A stretch of DNA of 64,000 nucleotides, taken from positions 5,642,001-5,706,000 of the forward strand of contig CM037835.1 in NCBI GenBank assembly GCA_021234535.1, in the 5' to 3' direction. A program made the translations under genes and the position numbers. Below are positions 49,301 through 62,389 of the stretch, piece after piece. Position 1 is the first letter of the stretch, and every line of letters begins with the position of its first letter. The DNA is from Stichopus chloronotus (taxonomy: Eukaryota > Echinodermata > Holothuroidea > Aspidochirotida > Stichopodidae). The notes beneath the pieces were generated by a model. It did not search any database. It saw only the letters and a program-made list of their open reading frames with translations, and was not told the origin of the DNA.

Positions 49301-50228
49301 ACAGGCAGATGTCAGTAAGTAAAACTTTCTTGACTCCAAAAAGTAAATTTTTTCATCATTCAAATAAACAGTCCAGCTGTTTTATATATCATACTTGAGC
49401 ACTTAAGATGAAAAAGTTAGTGTTTCTTACAAGAGGAAGATTGAGAAGTTGACTGTGGAAAACATTACATGGTCTACTAAAGTGAAGTAACGGCCTTCCA
49501 TCGTATTCAAAGACATATACACACTAATAAAGTGTATGTCTTTTACCCTTTTTGCAGATGATATTTTCCATAATTTTCAGCTATGCAATGCCAATCTGAG
49601 ACTGTTAATGTCTGTTTCGTCAGCTTTTCAAATGTGGTGAAGCCCAATTGAACGCTACTCCTTGCCAAATGTTATGCTGTTAAGAGTAATTGTGTTATGA
49701 AGTTCTATTTTATTCTTGCTACCAGAATTTTTTCTTTTTACCTGAATCTGCTTTCACAGAAATTTCACTGTGGGTCTGTCATGGAAATACTGTTATTTGG
49801 AAAGTCAATTTGATATGATTTAGAACAATCCAAGCATTTCCACATAAAAATTTCATTTATCAAAGTCGCATATATACTATTTACTTCACTCCTCACTTAC
49901 CTGCTTCCATCTACAGTGCCAAGAGTACATGTATCAAAGTCATATAAATACTGTTTGTAATAGGTCTGTTGAAATAAGAACTGCTCATCAGTAGTAGATG
50001 GACATAGTGCCAAGTGCATATAGACAATGAAGGCTGTCAGGTCTTCTGAATCATTTCATGTAAGAGTTATCTTTAAAAATATCTTGAAATGTTTATGACA
50101 TTCCATAGCATGTGTGGTAAGTCTTGCAAAGTCAGAAAGTGGCAGATTGTTTTAGCTCTCTTTGCAAGCCAACATAACACCTTTTTTTGATAGTTAAAGT
50201 TTAAAAAGACTCATTATATTATGTGTAA

Positions 50229-50251
50229 CATTTGTGTGTGTGTGTGTGTGT
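50229..50251. repeat. (GT)n microsatellite
   Basis: About eleven uninterrupted TG units in AT-rich sequence; likely length-polymorphic. Confidence 0.95.
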
Positions 50252-52972
50252 ACTCATGTACCTTTTGATTTGTGAGGCTGCAAACATTAATTTGATGTTA
50301 CTGGTGGATGTGTATCTCCATTTTGTAATGAATTTGATCATATCATACGTACAGATTGATGTGAAGAACTGAAGGTGGAGTGTTAAAGCAAAAAGGAAAT
50401 GTAAAGTACATGACTCATACTGTATGTGTGAAATACTTAAAAATCAAATCATACAATACCATGTGATTGGGAAAAAAGGCTGGAGCATCAGTACAGTGAC
50501 AACATCCATCCATAACTGACGTAAACTTAACATACAAGCATAACTTTTTTTTTAACAAATTTAACTCACCACTATGGAAGATGGACTGTTTGACTATTTA
50601 ATGCAAAGAGTTTATTAGCTCTGATAGGTTTTAACAAATTTGCTTGCATGTGGCAAGGAGGAGGTGGGATGGGCTCAGAATAGCTATATATACTTTTATA
50701 ATTGTTGTGGTGAAGTCTGCTTTCCCTTAGTTCTTTCTCTTTAAAATCCACTTACTAGGCTATTGTATATGCTTCTTTAACACAGATAATTGGTACTCAG
50801 TCATGTTCACAATGTCATTCTATCGATTGGTAGATAACACGCCCAAGGCAAGCTTGGAGTAGGATGTTAAGTACTTCACTTTTATAGTAAAGACGGTTTT
50901 TATAGTAAATTGGTATCTACTGCTTTTTTACATACCAGAGCCATTTTACCACTTCACAAATTGTCTGTTGCAAGGTTACTGATCGAGAAGTTAACTTAAC
51001 AAGTGAAATTCTTCTCACCCACACTGTAAACAGATTATTGTTTTGCCAGTAAAAGGAACCAAAAATGCTGCTATAGCCTTGAACTTGCTGCTTAAATAGA
51101 GAACTAAAATACACTCAAGCCAACCGTGTATTCCTCAGCAAAAGGATTTACTTCAGCATCCATCATTGTGGGAAAAGCAAAATAACTTTAGAATTGAGAA
51201 CTGAGAAACCCTGCTACAGTGCATATATATCCAAATATTGTTGACACCTCATCTGCAGCAGCTAGCTGTCTGCTGTTTGCAATAGTCTGCAAGTATCCTG
51301 TGATTTTCAGACACTATTTTATCTAGATGTGAGGCATTTTGTCTGTGTTTTGTATGTTATAGAAGGTAGAGTTTGTTTTTAAACAGTTGTGTAAAGACAT
51401 TCTTCATACTTGTTGGTTTGTTTCCTCTCATCTGTTTTCACTTTTACATCTTTTCCAAATTTGTCCATATAAAAGTGCCTCGGGTACCATCAAAATATTC
51501 ACCAAACCTTTCCCTGTTGCTTTGATGTTGAGGTAGTAACTGGTAATGCTTTCAGCATAATTTCCCATATTTGCTAGATGAAAAACTAAATTCTGATCAG
51601 TCTAATGGTGCAACTACATCGTAAGTAAAGTGTATGTTGTACAGCTAGGCCTTGATTAGCTATATTATCTAGATATGTGTGCTATATAAAACAAAATAGC
51701 CATTATTGTTATCATTATTGGTAATTTCAATGAAAGAAAGCAATTGTGTGAATGCATTTTGGTGATTCTTTTATTTTTTAGTTAACATGATCCTTTAAAC
51801 TAGGAAAGGAAATTTATCAACTGATATTGCATGTGTCAAATTAAGCTCTCATGAAGTAAGGTTGGAGAAAAGCAAATGATAAGCGTTCTACAATTATACG
51901 TCAACCAGCCTCTTTGCTGGAAACACTTCACGAATGATGGAAGTACTCCCCTAACTTCCCAGTTCACTGCATTCACAGCAAAAGCAACCAAGCTTTCTCA
52001 CTTGTTACTCACATGTATTGTTTATGTTAAGCATGTTAAAATATACCACCCAATATCTTTTTGGTTGTGGATCTTCTTTATTACAGTGCAAATCTCAACA
52101 GTTCCCTTCCAAAATCCAGACTCATTTACATGGTGCAGCTGTTTAATATTTCAAGGGATTGTTTATAGGACTAAATTTTTATGTTTGTGTGAAACTGGCA
52201 AAGTACATGGTTCCTCAGATAGCAAGGAAGTGATTCTTATAGTTCACATGAAACAGCCAACATGTAATTTGATTCATTTTATGCTGGTCGCTTCACTTCA
52301 GGTCAGAAGTATTAAAAGGAGGGTAGGTTGTTCAGATACTTTTCAAAGGTCTTAACATGAAAGCCTACACCATCTTTTGCTGTTATTGTAATTTCCATGT
52401 TTTATTACTTCCCTTTACAAAATTAATGATGACCTTCCAAAGTATAGAGGTTCATTGATGGAACACTGATAGTTAAAAGAATTTATACTCTTATGGCAGA
52501 TTAGTAAAGTAGACTGATGTCACCAAACGGAGGACACTTAAACCCATAGCCGATGTTTGTCTCTCCGAAGAACCCTGTGGAATTTTCTAAGCAATGTCCT
52601 TGTACATCAGAGCTGCCTTGCCAAGACCTTGCAAATGTCAAAAACATCATCGAAAGTGATGTCATTGTTTAGGATGCAGTTTCTTTCAGTTGGTACAGGA
52701 CAAAGTAGCAATTAATGTTTTCCAGCAGGTATTGCCTTCTCTTGTAATTAAAATTGAGCTTGCCTGGGGGACATCATGATCTGCTTCATGGATGCAGATG
52801 AGCATTGTATGTGATAAGATGTAGCAGAAGAGGATGTTGTTTTGTTGTTCTCATTTTGCTTCAAATGAAGCCACACCCATTCTTTTTCTTGTTCAGTCCA
52901 GTTTGGTATGGTGTCTTTGTAATTATAATTACAAATTAAGTCACACGCTCAGTGTTCTCTGCCAATACTCGG

Positions 52973-53000
52973 GAAGGGGGGGGGTAGGAGGAGGGGGAGT
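52973..53000 (+). repeat. G-rich tract with quadruplex potential
   Basis: GGGAAGGGGGGGGGTAGG followed by AGGAGGGGG gives several G runs within ~28 bases, enough for an intramolecular G-quadruplex on the plus strand. A similar but looser G-rich tract (GGGGAGGGGGTGGGGG) is at ~53218-53233. Both are otherwise low-complexity. Confidence 0.6.
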
Positions 53001-54721
53001 TGACATGCACCACACGCCAAATCCATAGCTTCGTTTTCTAAGGTTACACATCGGTGTCACGAGACATGTATATCATACCTGATATGCCTTCTGACAAGAT
53101 TACATTATGGTCAGAGTCATTAGGAAAGCATTGGGGATGCAAGTCTAAGGACTTGCCAAAATGCATGATATCATGTTATGGATTGAGTGCCATGCATAAA
53201 GCGATTATGTAATTGCTGGGGAGGGGGTGGGGGAAGGAGAGGCATTGGACCTCACTTTCAGAAATTTATGATAAATCACAGGTTTAATGATACCATAGTG
53301 CCAATTAAGAGATGATTTATTGCTCTGTTTGAAGGAGACTGTAGCCGTCCATTGCTGAACCTTACACTGCCTCAACAGGTCAATGACACTGCACAGAGGC
53401 TTGACATCTGTTGCCAGTTCTATCAGTCTGTCAAGTAATATCAGGGAGGTGGGATTTAGAAGGAAGTACATTTAATACCTTCCTTCGACTCCTCCTGGTT
53501 GCTGCTGAACACAGCTGCTGTATTCACCACTAACATAGATTCAGTGGACTTAAAAGGTATTAGGTACTTGGAAGGATTCATGCCATCAATTACATCGGAC
53601 AATTTTACGTCCATAGCAATAACACTGCCTGCCCCATTTCTAGAAAATTAGTTTTCACCTTCTTGGCACATTGTGGCGTTTATCATAGTAGACCAGTTTC
53701 AGGGTGTGTAATGTGTACACTTATGCAACTTGCTAAAGTTTGCCTAAATTGATGAAAACACACTACAGTACGTTGTTATAATCTTCTTTCCATTTTAAGC
53801 CTTTACATGTGGCAAAAGCCCTATACCTTATTTTTGTATGCCATTGTATCTTGATTAGGAACAGAAAACCACCAGTCATTTTTTGATTTGTGAGCCCTAA
53901 GTCCTGTCTTGACTGTCAGCAACAACCTTGGCATCAAGCATTGTTTTAATTAATCCTATTCGAAAGATATAGTTTGAATAAAAGTTACATGGATACCAAC
54001 TAGAAATTGGATATATTGCACAAAAGCAAAAGGGTGCTAGAAAGCACAGACTCATCCCTCATAAATCGGTACCTTTTATCACACCGCACAAAATCGAACA
54101 GGAGTAGCACAAATGTAACTCTCAGTTGTAACTCCTAAATTACACCTCCCTGGTAATATGATGTTGCTGAAACTGTTTATCTACACAAACCTTAACAAGA
54201 GTACGAATTTTGAACCATCATGTGTTTCCATATGTCACCCTTTACCGATTGTTAACCTTCTGCTACTAACCCCGTCCTTTCGTGACACATTGCTCTTTGC
54301 AGTTTATTTTACTTTGACATGTTTTATCGTAAGATGTATATTTCTTGTGCTAGATCCAGTGTGGCTCTGTTATGTTTGTAGTACATCTTCAGTTTATCAT
54401 GATAACGTCATGAACTGACTATAAATAATGCAACGTAATAGGGAGACAATTATGTTGTGAATATAAACCTGGTATGCCTTTAAGGAAATAAACCTGCATT
54501 TGCTTTGTTATTTTGTTTCTTCTTATCCCTGTGTTCAAGAACAGGTTAGTAATGTCAGGTCAGATATGAACTGGTATAAGCTGTAGGTAAAATATATTTG
54601 TTGCAATCACATGCCTGTCTCCAAGCAACCATATGTCAAGAACCTACTGGACATTTTTGTCTGTAACATTCCCAAGACATTTTATACCATAAGAGTATAC
54701 ATACAGAAAGAATGAAACAGG

Positions 54722-54880
54722 GTTGAGCGGTATCCCGATACCCAAGTCTGTAGTCTCTACTGGTATTCGCGGTACTGGTATTTGTATCACTGATGCCTGA
54801 ACTTTTCATGGGATGAACCAGTACTTTTGAAACTTTCCTGATATCACCAAAATATATTGGAACCGGTAACATCCCAAACA
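54722..54880 (+). repeat. Partial copy C of the GGGTTG-GCGGTA repeat
   Basis: CAGGGTTGAGCGGTATCCC opens the segment, followed by CTACTGGTATTCGCGGTACTG, matching the start of copy B (30681). It ends around GGAACCGGTAACATCCC, which is weakly complementary to the start, so this may be a ~160-bp deletion derivative. Confidence 0.5.
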
Positions 54881-55138
54881 AATGAAAATTATTTTTCAAA
54901 TGTAGCATTAAAACTCACATGTCAATTTAAAAACAGACCAAAAATGAATTACAAATCCAGTTCAAAACACTTCATTACAATTTCTCATGAAAACACAGAA
55001 CTCAGGACCTTTGAAAGACAATATATTTATGTTATTGTCATAAATTATTGTGTTTACCCTAACCTGATGAACAGTCGACTCTGCCCTCATTAGGTGAAGC
55101 AACATTGAGCGAACAGCTATCTAGATAACCTAGATAGC

Positions 55139-56455
55139 CTAGACGCCTTTTTTGATTCCTTGCCGTAGGCAGGGGAATCTATGCAGTCCTGATGTCGTGT
55201 GTGGGTATGTGTGTGTGTGTGTGCGTGTGTGTGTGTGTGTGTATGTGACGGTTGCTCGTAAACACTCTATCTCAAGAAGGGTAACTCTGAGTAATTTCAT
55301 TTTTGGCATGTTGGTTGCCCATATTGAGTAGATGATCCCTATTGTTTTTAGTGTCCAAATCTTGCATATTAATGAGGTTATGGGGTAAAACATAAACAAT
55401 TTTAAAACTGCCATAGTTCCTTATCCATGGGTCAGATTTGTTTTAAACTTGATAAGGTTGTCTGTTATTAACAGGTTCAAGACCCTGTGAAATTTATTGC
55501 TTATCAATAGGGAGGAAGGGATAATTTTTCACTATAAAACAATAATAATAGCCTAAACACCATTATTGTGGTTATTATAAACTACCGTACAAATATATAT
55601 TGATCTACATTGTACAATAGCAGGCGTTTATTCTCTTGCACACAGTTAACTCAATGGGATTGCTCCCTACAGTACTGCATTTGTAACTTAGTGAGTAACT
55701 TCTAGTGTGGGGGGCTAATAAGTTGTCCAGAGAGAGAGTCTTGGTATGGGAGGTCATGGGGTCAGACAGAAAAGCATGCAATGGAATGTTAATGGGTTTA
55801 TGAAAAAAATGAAGAAAATAAAAAAAACATCTGTTCTGTCATTTATTTGGATAATATCAATATCCAAAGGAACAGCTGGTAGCAGAACAAGGTTTCTTAA
55901 CAATCAAATTGGAGTGCTTTCAATCATATTTCACAATGTCGGAAAAGATGGAGGAAGCAAAAATATTGCGGAGGAATCATAACTTAGGGTCAACTTACCA
56001 GGACTTTGAGTGTGTTAAAAGCTACTTGTAACAAGGAAGAAATTATCCTGGTGGTTTACGAAGAATTTTGAGGTAAATATGGCAGACAAGCTGAGTTCAG
56101 ATGAGGTAAGGTTGAGTTATTTGATTCAACTAACAACAGGCAAGACTAGAAGCAGCATTGATTACTTGTGTGTTTCTTGGAGCTCAGAGATAATGTTGAC
56201 TGATTTCATACCGTACTCATACTGTTACTTGATGTGTGGGTTGTATGGCCTGGGTAGGTGATCCCTATTGCTTTTGGTGGACATCACATGTCGCAGTCAT
56301 TTTAGGTCACCAAAATAAAGGTCATTTTGGGTTAAAGGCTTGTGGTGTATCAAGAAAAATAACTGCAGTTGATCTTATACTTGTCATTTGAATAATTCAT
56401 GTTTGTTGTAATATAACCATGTAGCAAGGAATCACAAAGCCTTTTGGCTTTCTGG
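55139..56455. mobile_element. CCTTG-hairpin family element with inverted ends (~1.3 kb)
   Basis: The left end CTAGACGCCTTTTTTGATTCCTTG (55139-55162) is matched by the complement of the right end (CAAGGAATCACAAAGCC, then TTTTGGCTTTCTGG at 56424-56455). The left end continues with a GTGTGTG microsatellite, CTCGTAAACACTCTATCTC and AAGAAGGGTAACTCTGAG. Before the right end come GTAGGTGATCCCTATTG and GGTCATTTTGGGTT. These are the family phrases of 45.5-46.4 kb and 19.6-19.9 kb. The middle (~55500-56080) is not shared with them and may be a separate insertion. No transposase is seen. Confidence 0.65.
55199..55246. repeat. (GT)n microsatellite within the repeat element
   Basis: An interrupted TG run (one GGTA, one GC and one ATG variant) occupying the same place as the GT run in the related element at 45590. 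This indicates the microsatellite is part of the family's left end. Confidence 0.95.
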
Positions 56456-56703
56456 TTAAATGTTCTACTAGACCTAGGACCTTCTGTTTTATGTAACGTA
56501 ACTAGTACTTATTTGGACCATTAGGCTTGCCCCAAAATCTGTGAAATGGAGCTTAATTTTTGTTTTTTGCCCCCCTCTATGTCATATCTTTCTTTGGAAA
56601 GAGTATAACATTTTGGTAGTAGTATGGGAATTCTTTGCAGTAATTATGTGGTTAAAGCCGAGTCTATTCTAAAGGTAACGTAGGATACAGGTATGCCTCA
56701 GCG

Positions 56704-57250
56704 TAAGGTGCGGTTTAGGAAAAAAACACTGCTCACTCCGACAAGACCAGAATTGTGAAAATGATAAAAATTCTACTACCTGTAGTGATAAAATAATACA
56801 CAATTTCAAAGATAGGAATGGCATCTTGTGGCTGTGCTCGAAGGTGAGGCTTTACCCTACAGTACTTAACCTTAACACAATATATGCCCGTGCTATATCG
56901 GTCAGAATAGTAAGGTACCGTTTGGCTGTAAATGCGCGTTTTTATCCCAGGAGGACAAGGATTGCAAAGAAAATGAAGAAACTACCACCAGTAGTAATAG
57001 AAACCACGAATCTTAGAGACAGAAATAGTATGGCGTAATTTTGTTCAGAGGCTAGGCCTAACACTTAACGTAAGCCTAACAATTGATAGAAATAAAGAGG
57101 TGCCGTTTGGCCATAAAGCACTTGTTTTCACTCCAAGAGGACTAGGATTGTGAAAAAAATATCAAGCAATCTACTACAGATGGCAATGAAAACTGAGAAC
57201 TTGAAAGAAACTATCACATGATTTTGTTTGAAGGCTGTAGGCCTGCTGAC
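56704..57250 (+). repeat. Degenerate tandem array, period about 195 bp, three units
   Basis: Units begin AAGGTGCGGTTTAGG (56707), AAGGTACCGTTTGGC (56912) and GAGGTGCCGTTTGGCC (57098). Each continues with a TTTTTATCCCAGGAGGAC-like block, AGGATTGTGAAAA, CTACTACCAGTAGTAAT, a GAGACAGAAATAGTATGG-like block and a TTTGTTCGAAGGCTAGGCC-like block. The third unit is complete to the GGCTGTAGGCCT block. It is CpG-richer than its surroundings; no coding function is seen. Confidence 0.72.
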
Positions 57251-58177
57251 ATGGAAAAGTAACACTAAACCAAGGCTTGGTCTCCTGGGGTATGTTAGCT
57301 TCAAACTGGCCTCAGAGTATCACTTTGACATGCCTTTTAATCATTTGAGTGTTACTTGTGGTACTTCATGCCTTCTACAGAGAGACAGTGGGGGGGAGAT
57401 TCATAAATAGGGTATAGGTATTGTACTTCAAAGATAAACCTTGCTTGGAAGATTTAATTACTTATATGACTACTGTGTGCTATGCAAATGTAGCTACAGC
57501 TACTCATGTAATAAGATCATTGTTATATATTTAGATGTCAGAATTTCTTTGCATCAGCGAGAAGGAAAGTTTCTCAGCGATTTCAATTAAGCTATAGACA
57601 TCTGTGAAGTCTGACTGTCATAAGGCCTATCGTAGGTACCTGAGTGTTATGTTAGTAATTATGTATTTGTTGAGCAGGTAATTTCGTCAGCTTTTGCCAA
57701 GAACAGCTCCACACACAAAAAGAAGCCAATTTTCATATGATACTTGAATATCATGATGAACTTTATTTCTAAGGAACTCCCTTCTGGTCCTATACATTTA
57801 GGCCTACAGTAATTAATGATGATTGTTTGCATTCAAAAAAAAAAAATTACACAGCATTTGTTGTAAATTAGGCCTAACAATGAACATTTAACCACAGAAA
57901 AACACCTCAAATCCTGCTGAGGCTGTACAAGTAATGCTTTTTCTTTTTCGTCATTTTGTGCATTTTTGTCGATTGTATTTACTTGAGGACGTTGTTGTTT
58001 TTTTCAGTTGGGTGAAAAGTTTGGGTAAGTTCGGTAATTACTGGTGCCAATGGGCAGAAAATCCTGTTGCTGATTTTTTTCTTTTAGTATCGACCAACCC
58101 GAGAATGAAACAGTTGCTGCTTTGTAACTTTACATGAATAGAGTTTTCTGTATTACATTTTTTTTGTAACTCCCTGC

Positions 58178-58200
58178 AGTCATGTGAAAGTCACATGACT
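58178..58200. promoter_or_regulatory. Perfect palindrome with TCATGTGA / TCACATGA E-box arms
   Basis: AGTCATGTGA, a 3-nt spacer (AAG) and TCACATGACT form a perfect 10-bp inverted repeat. Each arm holds the CATGTG E-box core of the M-box bound by MITF/TFE-type bHLH factors. It could be a hairpin or a double binding site. Confidence 0.4.
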
Positions 58201-58514
58201 TGAAAGAAGGGGTAACATGAAATGTAATTTAAAGGAATTGAACTATGATTCAATGTGCTTCCTGTTTCATGAACGTCTCCTCTCTTCACAGAGAGAAGTT
58301 TATTTTTTCAATGTATGCCATGTGCAACCTAGCTCTTTGGTGTGAAAAACCAAACTACAGCTTTGTGAGCAGACTTGGTAAGGAAAAAAAAAACATACCA
58401 GCTGATGCACGGACAGAAGTTAATGATGACTTGGAGTTTAGAGGAACTTCTGTGCTGTATCACATTAGTCAATGCAAAATAGTACCTCAATTTCTTCGTT
58501 TTCTTTTCAAATTA

Positions 58515-58539
58515 TGTCACATGATGGTCTCATGTGACA
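58515..58539. promoter_or_regulatory. Second perfect palindrome with the same E-box arms
   Basis: TGTCACATGA, a 5-nt spacer (TGGTC) and TCATGTGACA form another perfect 10-bp inverted repeat, 315 bp after the first. The arms face the opposite order. Both share the 8-mer TCACATGA. They may be paired regulatory sites or the hairpin ends of a small foldback element. Confidence 0.4.
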
Positions 58540-61500
58540 GCAGCTTTACAACAGGCATGAATTTAGTGTTGGTTTTTGGAGTTGAACAACTGTTATAGAA
58601 GAAATGTGTGCTGTACAACCTTTATCCAAAGTATCTTTTGAATTTAAACTCTCCAGATTGTGAGAATCTGATTTAGCTTTCATGGATAATTCTCTACAAG
58701 GCTCAACTTGTAGATAGATCAAAATTTCATCTGTTTCAAAATGTAGTGCGTATGTCAAACCTGCTCACTTTGTAAGTTCAGTCGCAGTTGTGCTCGTTAA
58801 AAATTGTGTTTTAGTTTTTTTCTTCCATTTGTTAGGAATTCCTTTATTATTTTTTTCCCTGGGCTTAAATGTGTAAACTAGGCCAATTAGTTGACATGCG
58901 TGCCTAGGTGTGCAGACTTGGCCTCACTGTAGGGAGGTGTGCTCTTTTGCCAAAGCTCAAGTCTAACCTTTTGAAAAGGTTTTGTTCTGATGGTTTTAAA
59001 AGTTAGTTATTTGGTAGATCCATTAGCCCCTTGCAGTTTTGGCAGAAAGCTTGAAATGTTTGTTTTTCAATGGTGCTTCCAACTGAAAGGTTCTGTCTGG
59101 ACAGGTTCAATGACAGTGAAACCACTGTTGGTTACACCAACCACTCAAGGGAGTCACAAGTCAGCATTGCCACAAAGAAGTAGCTAATACACGGGATTTT
59201 GAAAAAGTTTATTCTTATGGATACATCCTGGGTTTACTGGCAAAGCCACAAGTGATTGGCACATACAAGTCTCAATGTAACCGTTATATCTCTTACTATC
59301 CTGGTAAAGAAAGTGACTGCCTAACGATGTTGAGAGTTGTACTATGGAACACAGACACATGAATATTACCAAACATGTGTGGTGGAACAAGCAACCGTAA
59401 CTGTCACGAATGTATATCAATGTTTCAGTCTAGACATTCGGCAGCTTTCCCCTCGAATGTGGGACACATTTCGATGCGCATTTGTGGGTTTGACAAGACC
59501 TTGAAATGAAGGGAACAGCCCAAAGAAATCACTCCAAATGAGTAATAGCTTCGTGACATATCATATTCCTTGCAAGAAAGGAATTTAAAACCATTACCTC
59601 TCTAAGTTTGATGCTATAATTAGGTTGCTAAGCTACTATTGCTTAACTGAAGTACTTTCAATCATTGCTGGAGACATGTGTGATATATCACAAGAAGTTA
59701 AAACTTGTAATTCTGCCAAAACAGACATCTGTACTCCATGCTAAAATTACAGGGAAGATTGCACTGGGAAAGGAATTCAATTGACTTGTTTGAAGGTTGG
59801 GATCTTTGTAAGCACTCAGTCATGATTACTCATAAGATATGACATCCCAAGACAAAAGGAAACTTGGGATGAAAGCTGATTGTTTGTATTAATATTGAAA
59901 ATTTTTAGTGAATAGTTAACCACTTGAGGGAGATGCATAATCGCTATTCATGTAAGAGGACAAATGGATGTCAAAGGAAGCCACACAGTTATTTACACTT
60001 GAAGTGTTTGAAATTTACACGTGAAGTGTCCTTCATCACCCATGATCCGCCTTTGAAGACCTAATCTATGAATTGTTGAAAAGATGCTGATTTCCCCAGA
60101 TGGTCCCACATTAATTTTGTAATTCCTTCATTATCTCCTTCGCTTTTCCTTTGGTAGAATCTGAGATATCTAAAATATCACACCTCTGGGTGCAGGCTAT
60201 CGTTCTTGCTTGGATGTGCTTTTTTCCATTTCTGTAGATTGAACAACTGGTAATGATAATTAATGCCTGCTCATGGGCCTTGTTCACATTTAGGAATGCA
60301 CTTGCAGAATACTGATATTCAGTCCGTGAGGTGACCTTATCTTGCTGAGAAAGTTGCGTTCACATTTAAGGAGGAGTTAGTTTCTTGATTTTATACATCT
60401 GCGAAATTAATACACTGCGCAGTCGTGAGGTAAAATCAGCTGTTAGCATTTAGATACGCCAGCCAATCCCAAGCCACCTAGGTTCACTGATAAGCCCACA
60501 AACGTTCACCTTCATTTATGAAGAATGCAGGAGAGATTGAAGAAATCTGGAAGGGGGATTATCGGTAAGAACGCACACAGACTTGAAATATGAGTGGTTG
60601 AGCGTCCGCACTACAGGAATTAAACCCCCCTTGTGGACTTGAAGTACTGCACTGGGTGCGTTCACAAGCATGAACTAAGCCATGTTGGTTTATACAGCAT
60701 GCAGGGGAGTGAGTTACCATACCTCACTGCTCACCTGATCTACAGTTTGTTTCAAATCTAAAGGAAGTTGTTGACATTCAGTTTACCCACCTTCTTTCCT
60801 ATGTTTTTTTCAAAAAGTCAGGGAGGGTCAACTCACTTTCAAGTTTGGTTGTAACCGGGACAAGTTCAACTCTACTCTGTGGTTGTTTCAATTTCAGTCT
60901 TCCACAGCACTACAGTAGTACAGTTGTTATAGTCATTGATCACAATAGCAAGTCTAATATCCTCTCTTCAAGTGGATGTTCTTCCATGCTATTATTAACT
61001 CCTTTTTTATGGTTTACATCTTTTATGTTTTTTGCTCAGTGGATGCCACATTTCGTATCTATTTTCGCACAAAAAGTAATTGCTGTTCTTTGCTTTACCC
61101 TGCGGCGTTTTGCAAGTGTCTAATTTAATCCGTTTTGGTTTATCAAACCCCCCCAGAAGCCTCTTTAATTACTGCTATTCAACATCCTTGACTTGTCAAA
61201 ATCTAATTTGTTTTAATGTTCCTTGTTTGCATCTATTGCCTCCTCAATCTTTGCGGCAAACTTTGAAGGGAGGAGTTTAGTACCCCAACATAAAGTAGAA
61301 ATCTGTGTCTTACCACCGGAAAAAAAAAGGTTTAGCAGAAAGAGTTATGCTTCCCATTCAGCAACAAACTCGGACATAAAAGGGAGAACTTGAGAGCAAT
61401 TTTGTGACATCACTTTCCTGATCCTCTGAGATGGGCATGCAATTCCACCAAAGGATCTGTCACAGGGTCCCCTGCTTTATGTCACTGAGTCAGCACTGTG

Positions 61501-62389
61501 CATTATTCATATCATTCGGCCTTGACGGCAGGACACGCTCATAATTTGACACGCATTGCCATGTGCTCGGAATGTTCGACAGTGGTTACTTGTCAATGTA
61601 AATTTTTACCATTTGTTGTGAAAGAAATTTTCTCCATGATGGTATAATCCACTTATCACCCTCGGCACGGTGGGTGTCATCCGCAACCAATATTCCGGTC
61701 ATGTCACAGCAGGCATCACAATGCTGTGACAGTTACTAGAGTCCCAACTGGTTAGATCTACGCTTTATGGTCTGATTACACATTTGATGTGAACAAATTG
61801 TTTCTGTTGCTGCACATGAGCCTACAACCACACTTTCAGGTTGATGTACTTGGAAGGTAACAGTGTGCAATTTTCTTTAGCAGAACAATTTCTCAAAGTA
61901 GCATTGATTCTTGTTTCTCCTTTTGTCATATTATTTCTGTAAGCTTGCAATGTAATGTAGAAAAGTTGTGTAAAATTCACCAAAGAATGCATAGTCATAA
62001 AAATTTGTGTGCAGTGAAATTCAGTGTGGAAGGAAATGATTTTGGAGTTTTTAGTTTTTTTAACTTACTTTTTTCCTTGAAGTATCATGCTAGAACTAAT
62101 GGACATTGTTAGTGTCTTGTATGAAGTGGTTGATGACCTATTTGCATAATACAGTACAATAACAGGAAAAGGCATTACATGAAAAAAGTTAAAAAAGGGT
62201 ATCATATGACCAAACTATGCTTTTATTTTTAAACTGGTTGTGAATATAGCTCTAAAAATTGAGTCAAATACCAACAAAATGCTGGTTCCACACTGGCAAT
62301 TTCCCATCAAAATAAAATTGGCCTGCTAGATATTGTACACATTATTTTGAATTTGAAAGTTGAGGATCAGGAAGCCCCATATGGGCTCA

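Larger units (their letters stand above)
46389..54721. other. AT-rich stretch without identified genes
   Basis: No coding domain, RNA gene or bounded mobile element was recognised. It holds a (GT)n near 50230, a C-rich tract near 48219-48245 and G-rich tracts near 52970 and 53217. The longest open frame of the window (51876-52355, 159 codons) lies here but matches no family I know. A segment near 52600-52670 (minus strand, FDDVFDICKVLARQL) is open only briefly. Confidence 0.45.
57251..62389. other. Stretch without identified genes
   Basis: No recognised coding domain or RNA gene. It contains the two CACATG palindromes listed separately and a moderately CpG-containing, less AT-rich segment around 61430-61760 that could be a conserved non-coding element. 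Short open frames have no recognisable domains. Confidence 0.45.

Noticed and set aside
51876..52355. Longest open frame (159 codons, plus strand) as a gene
   Set aside because: It has no recognisable domain, its composition is what AT-rich non-coding DNA gives, and it lies in sequence with no other coding sign. A frame of this length somewhere in 64 kb can arise by chance.
54722..54880. Complete hAT MITE with TIRs
   Set aside because: The right end is only weakly complementary to the left and no 8-bp duplication is clear, so it is listed only as a partial repeat copy.
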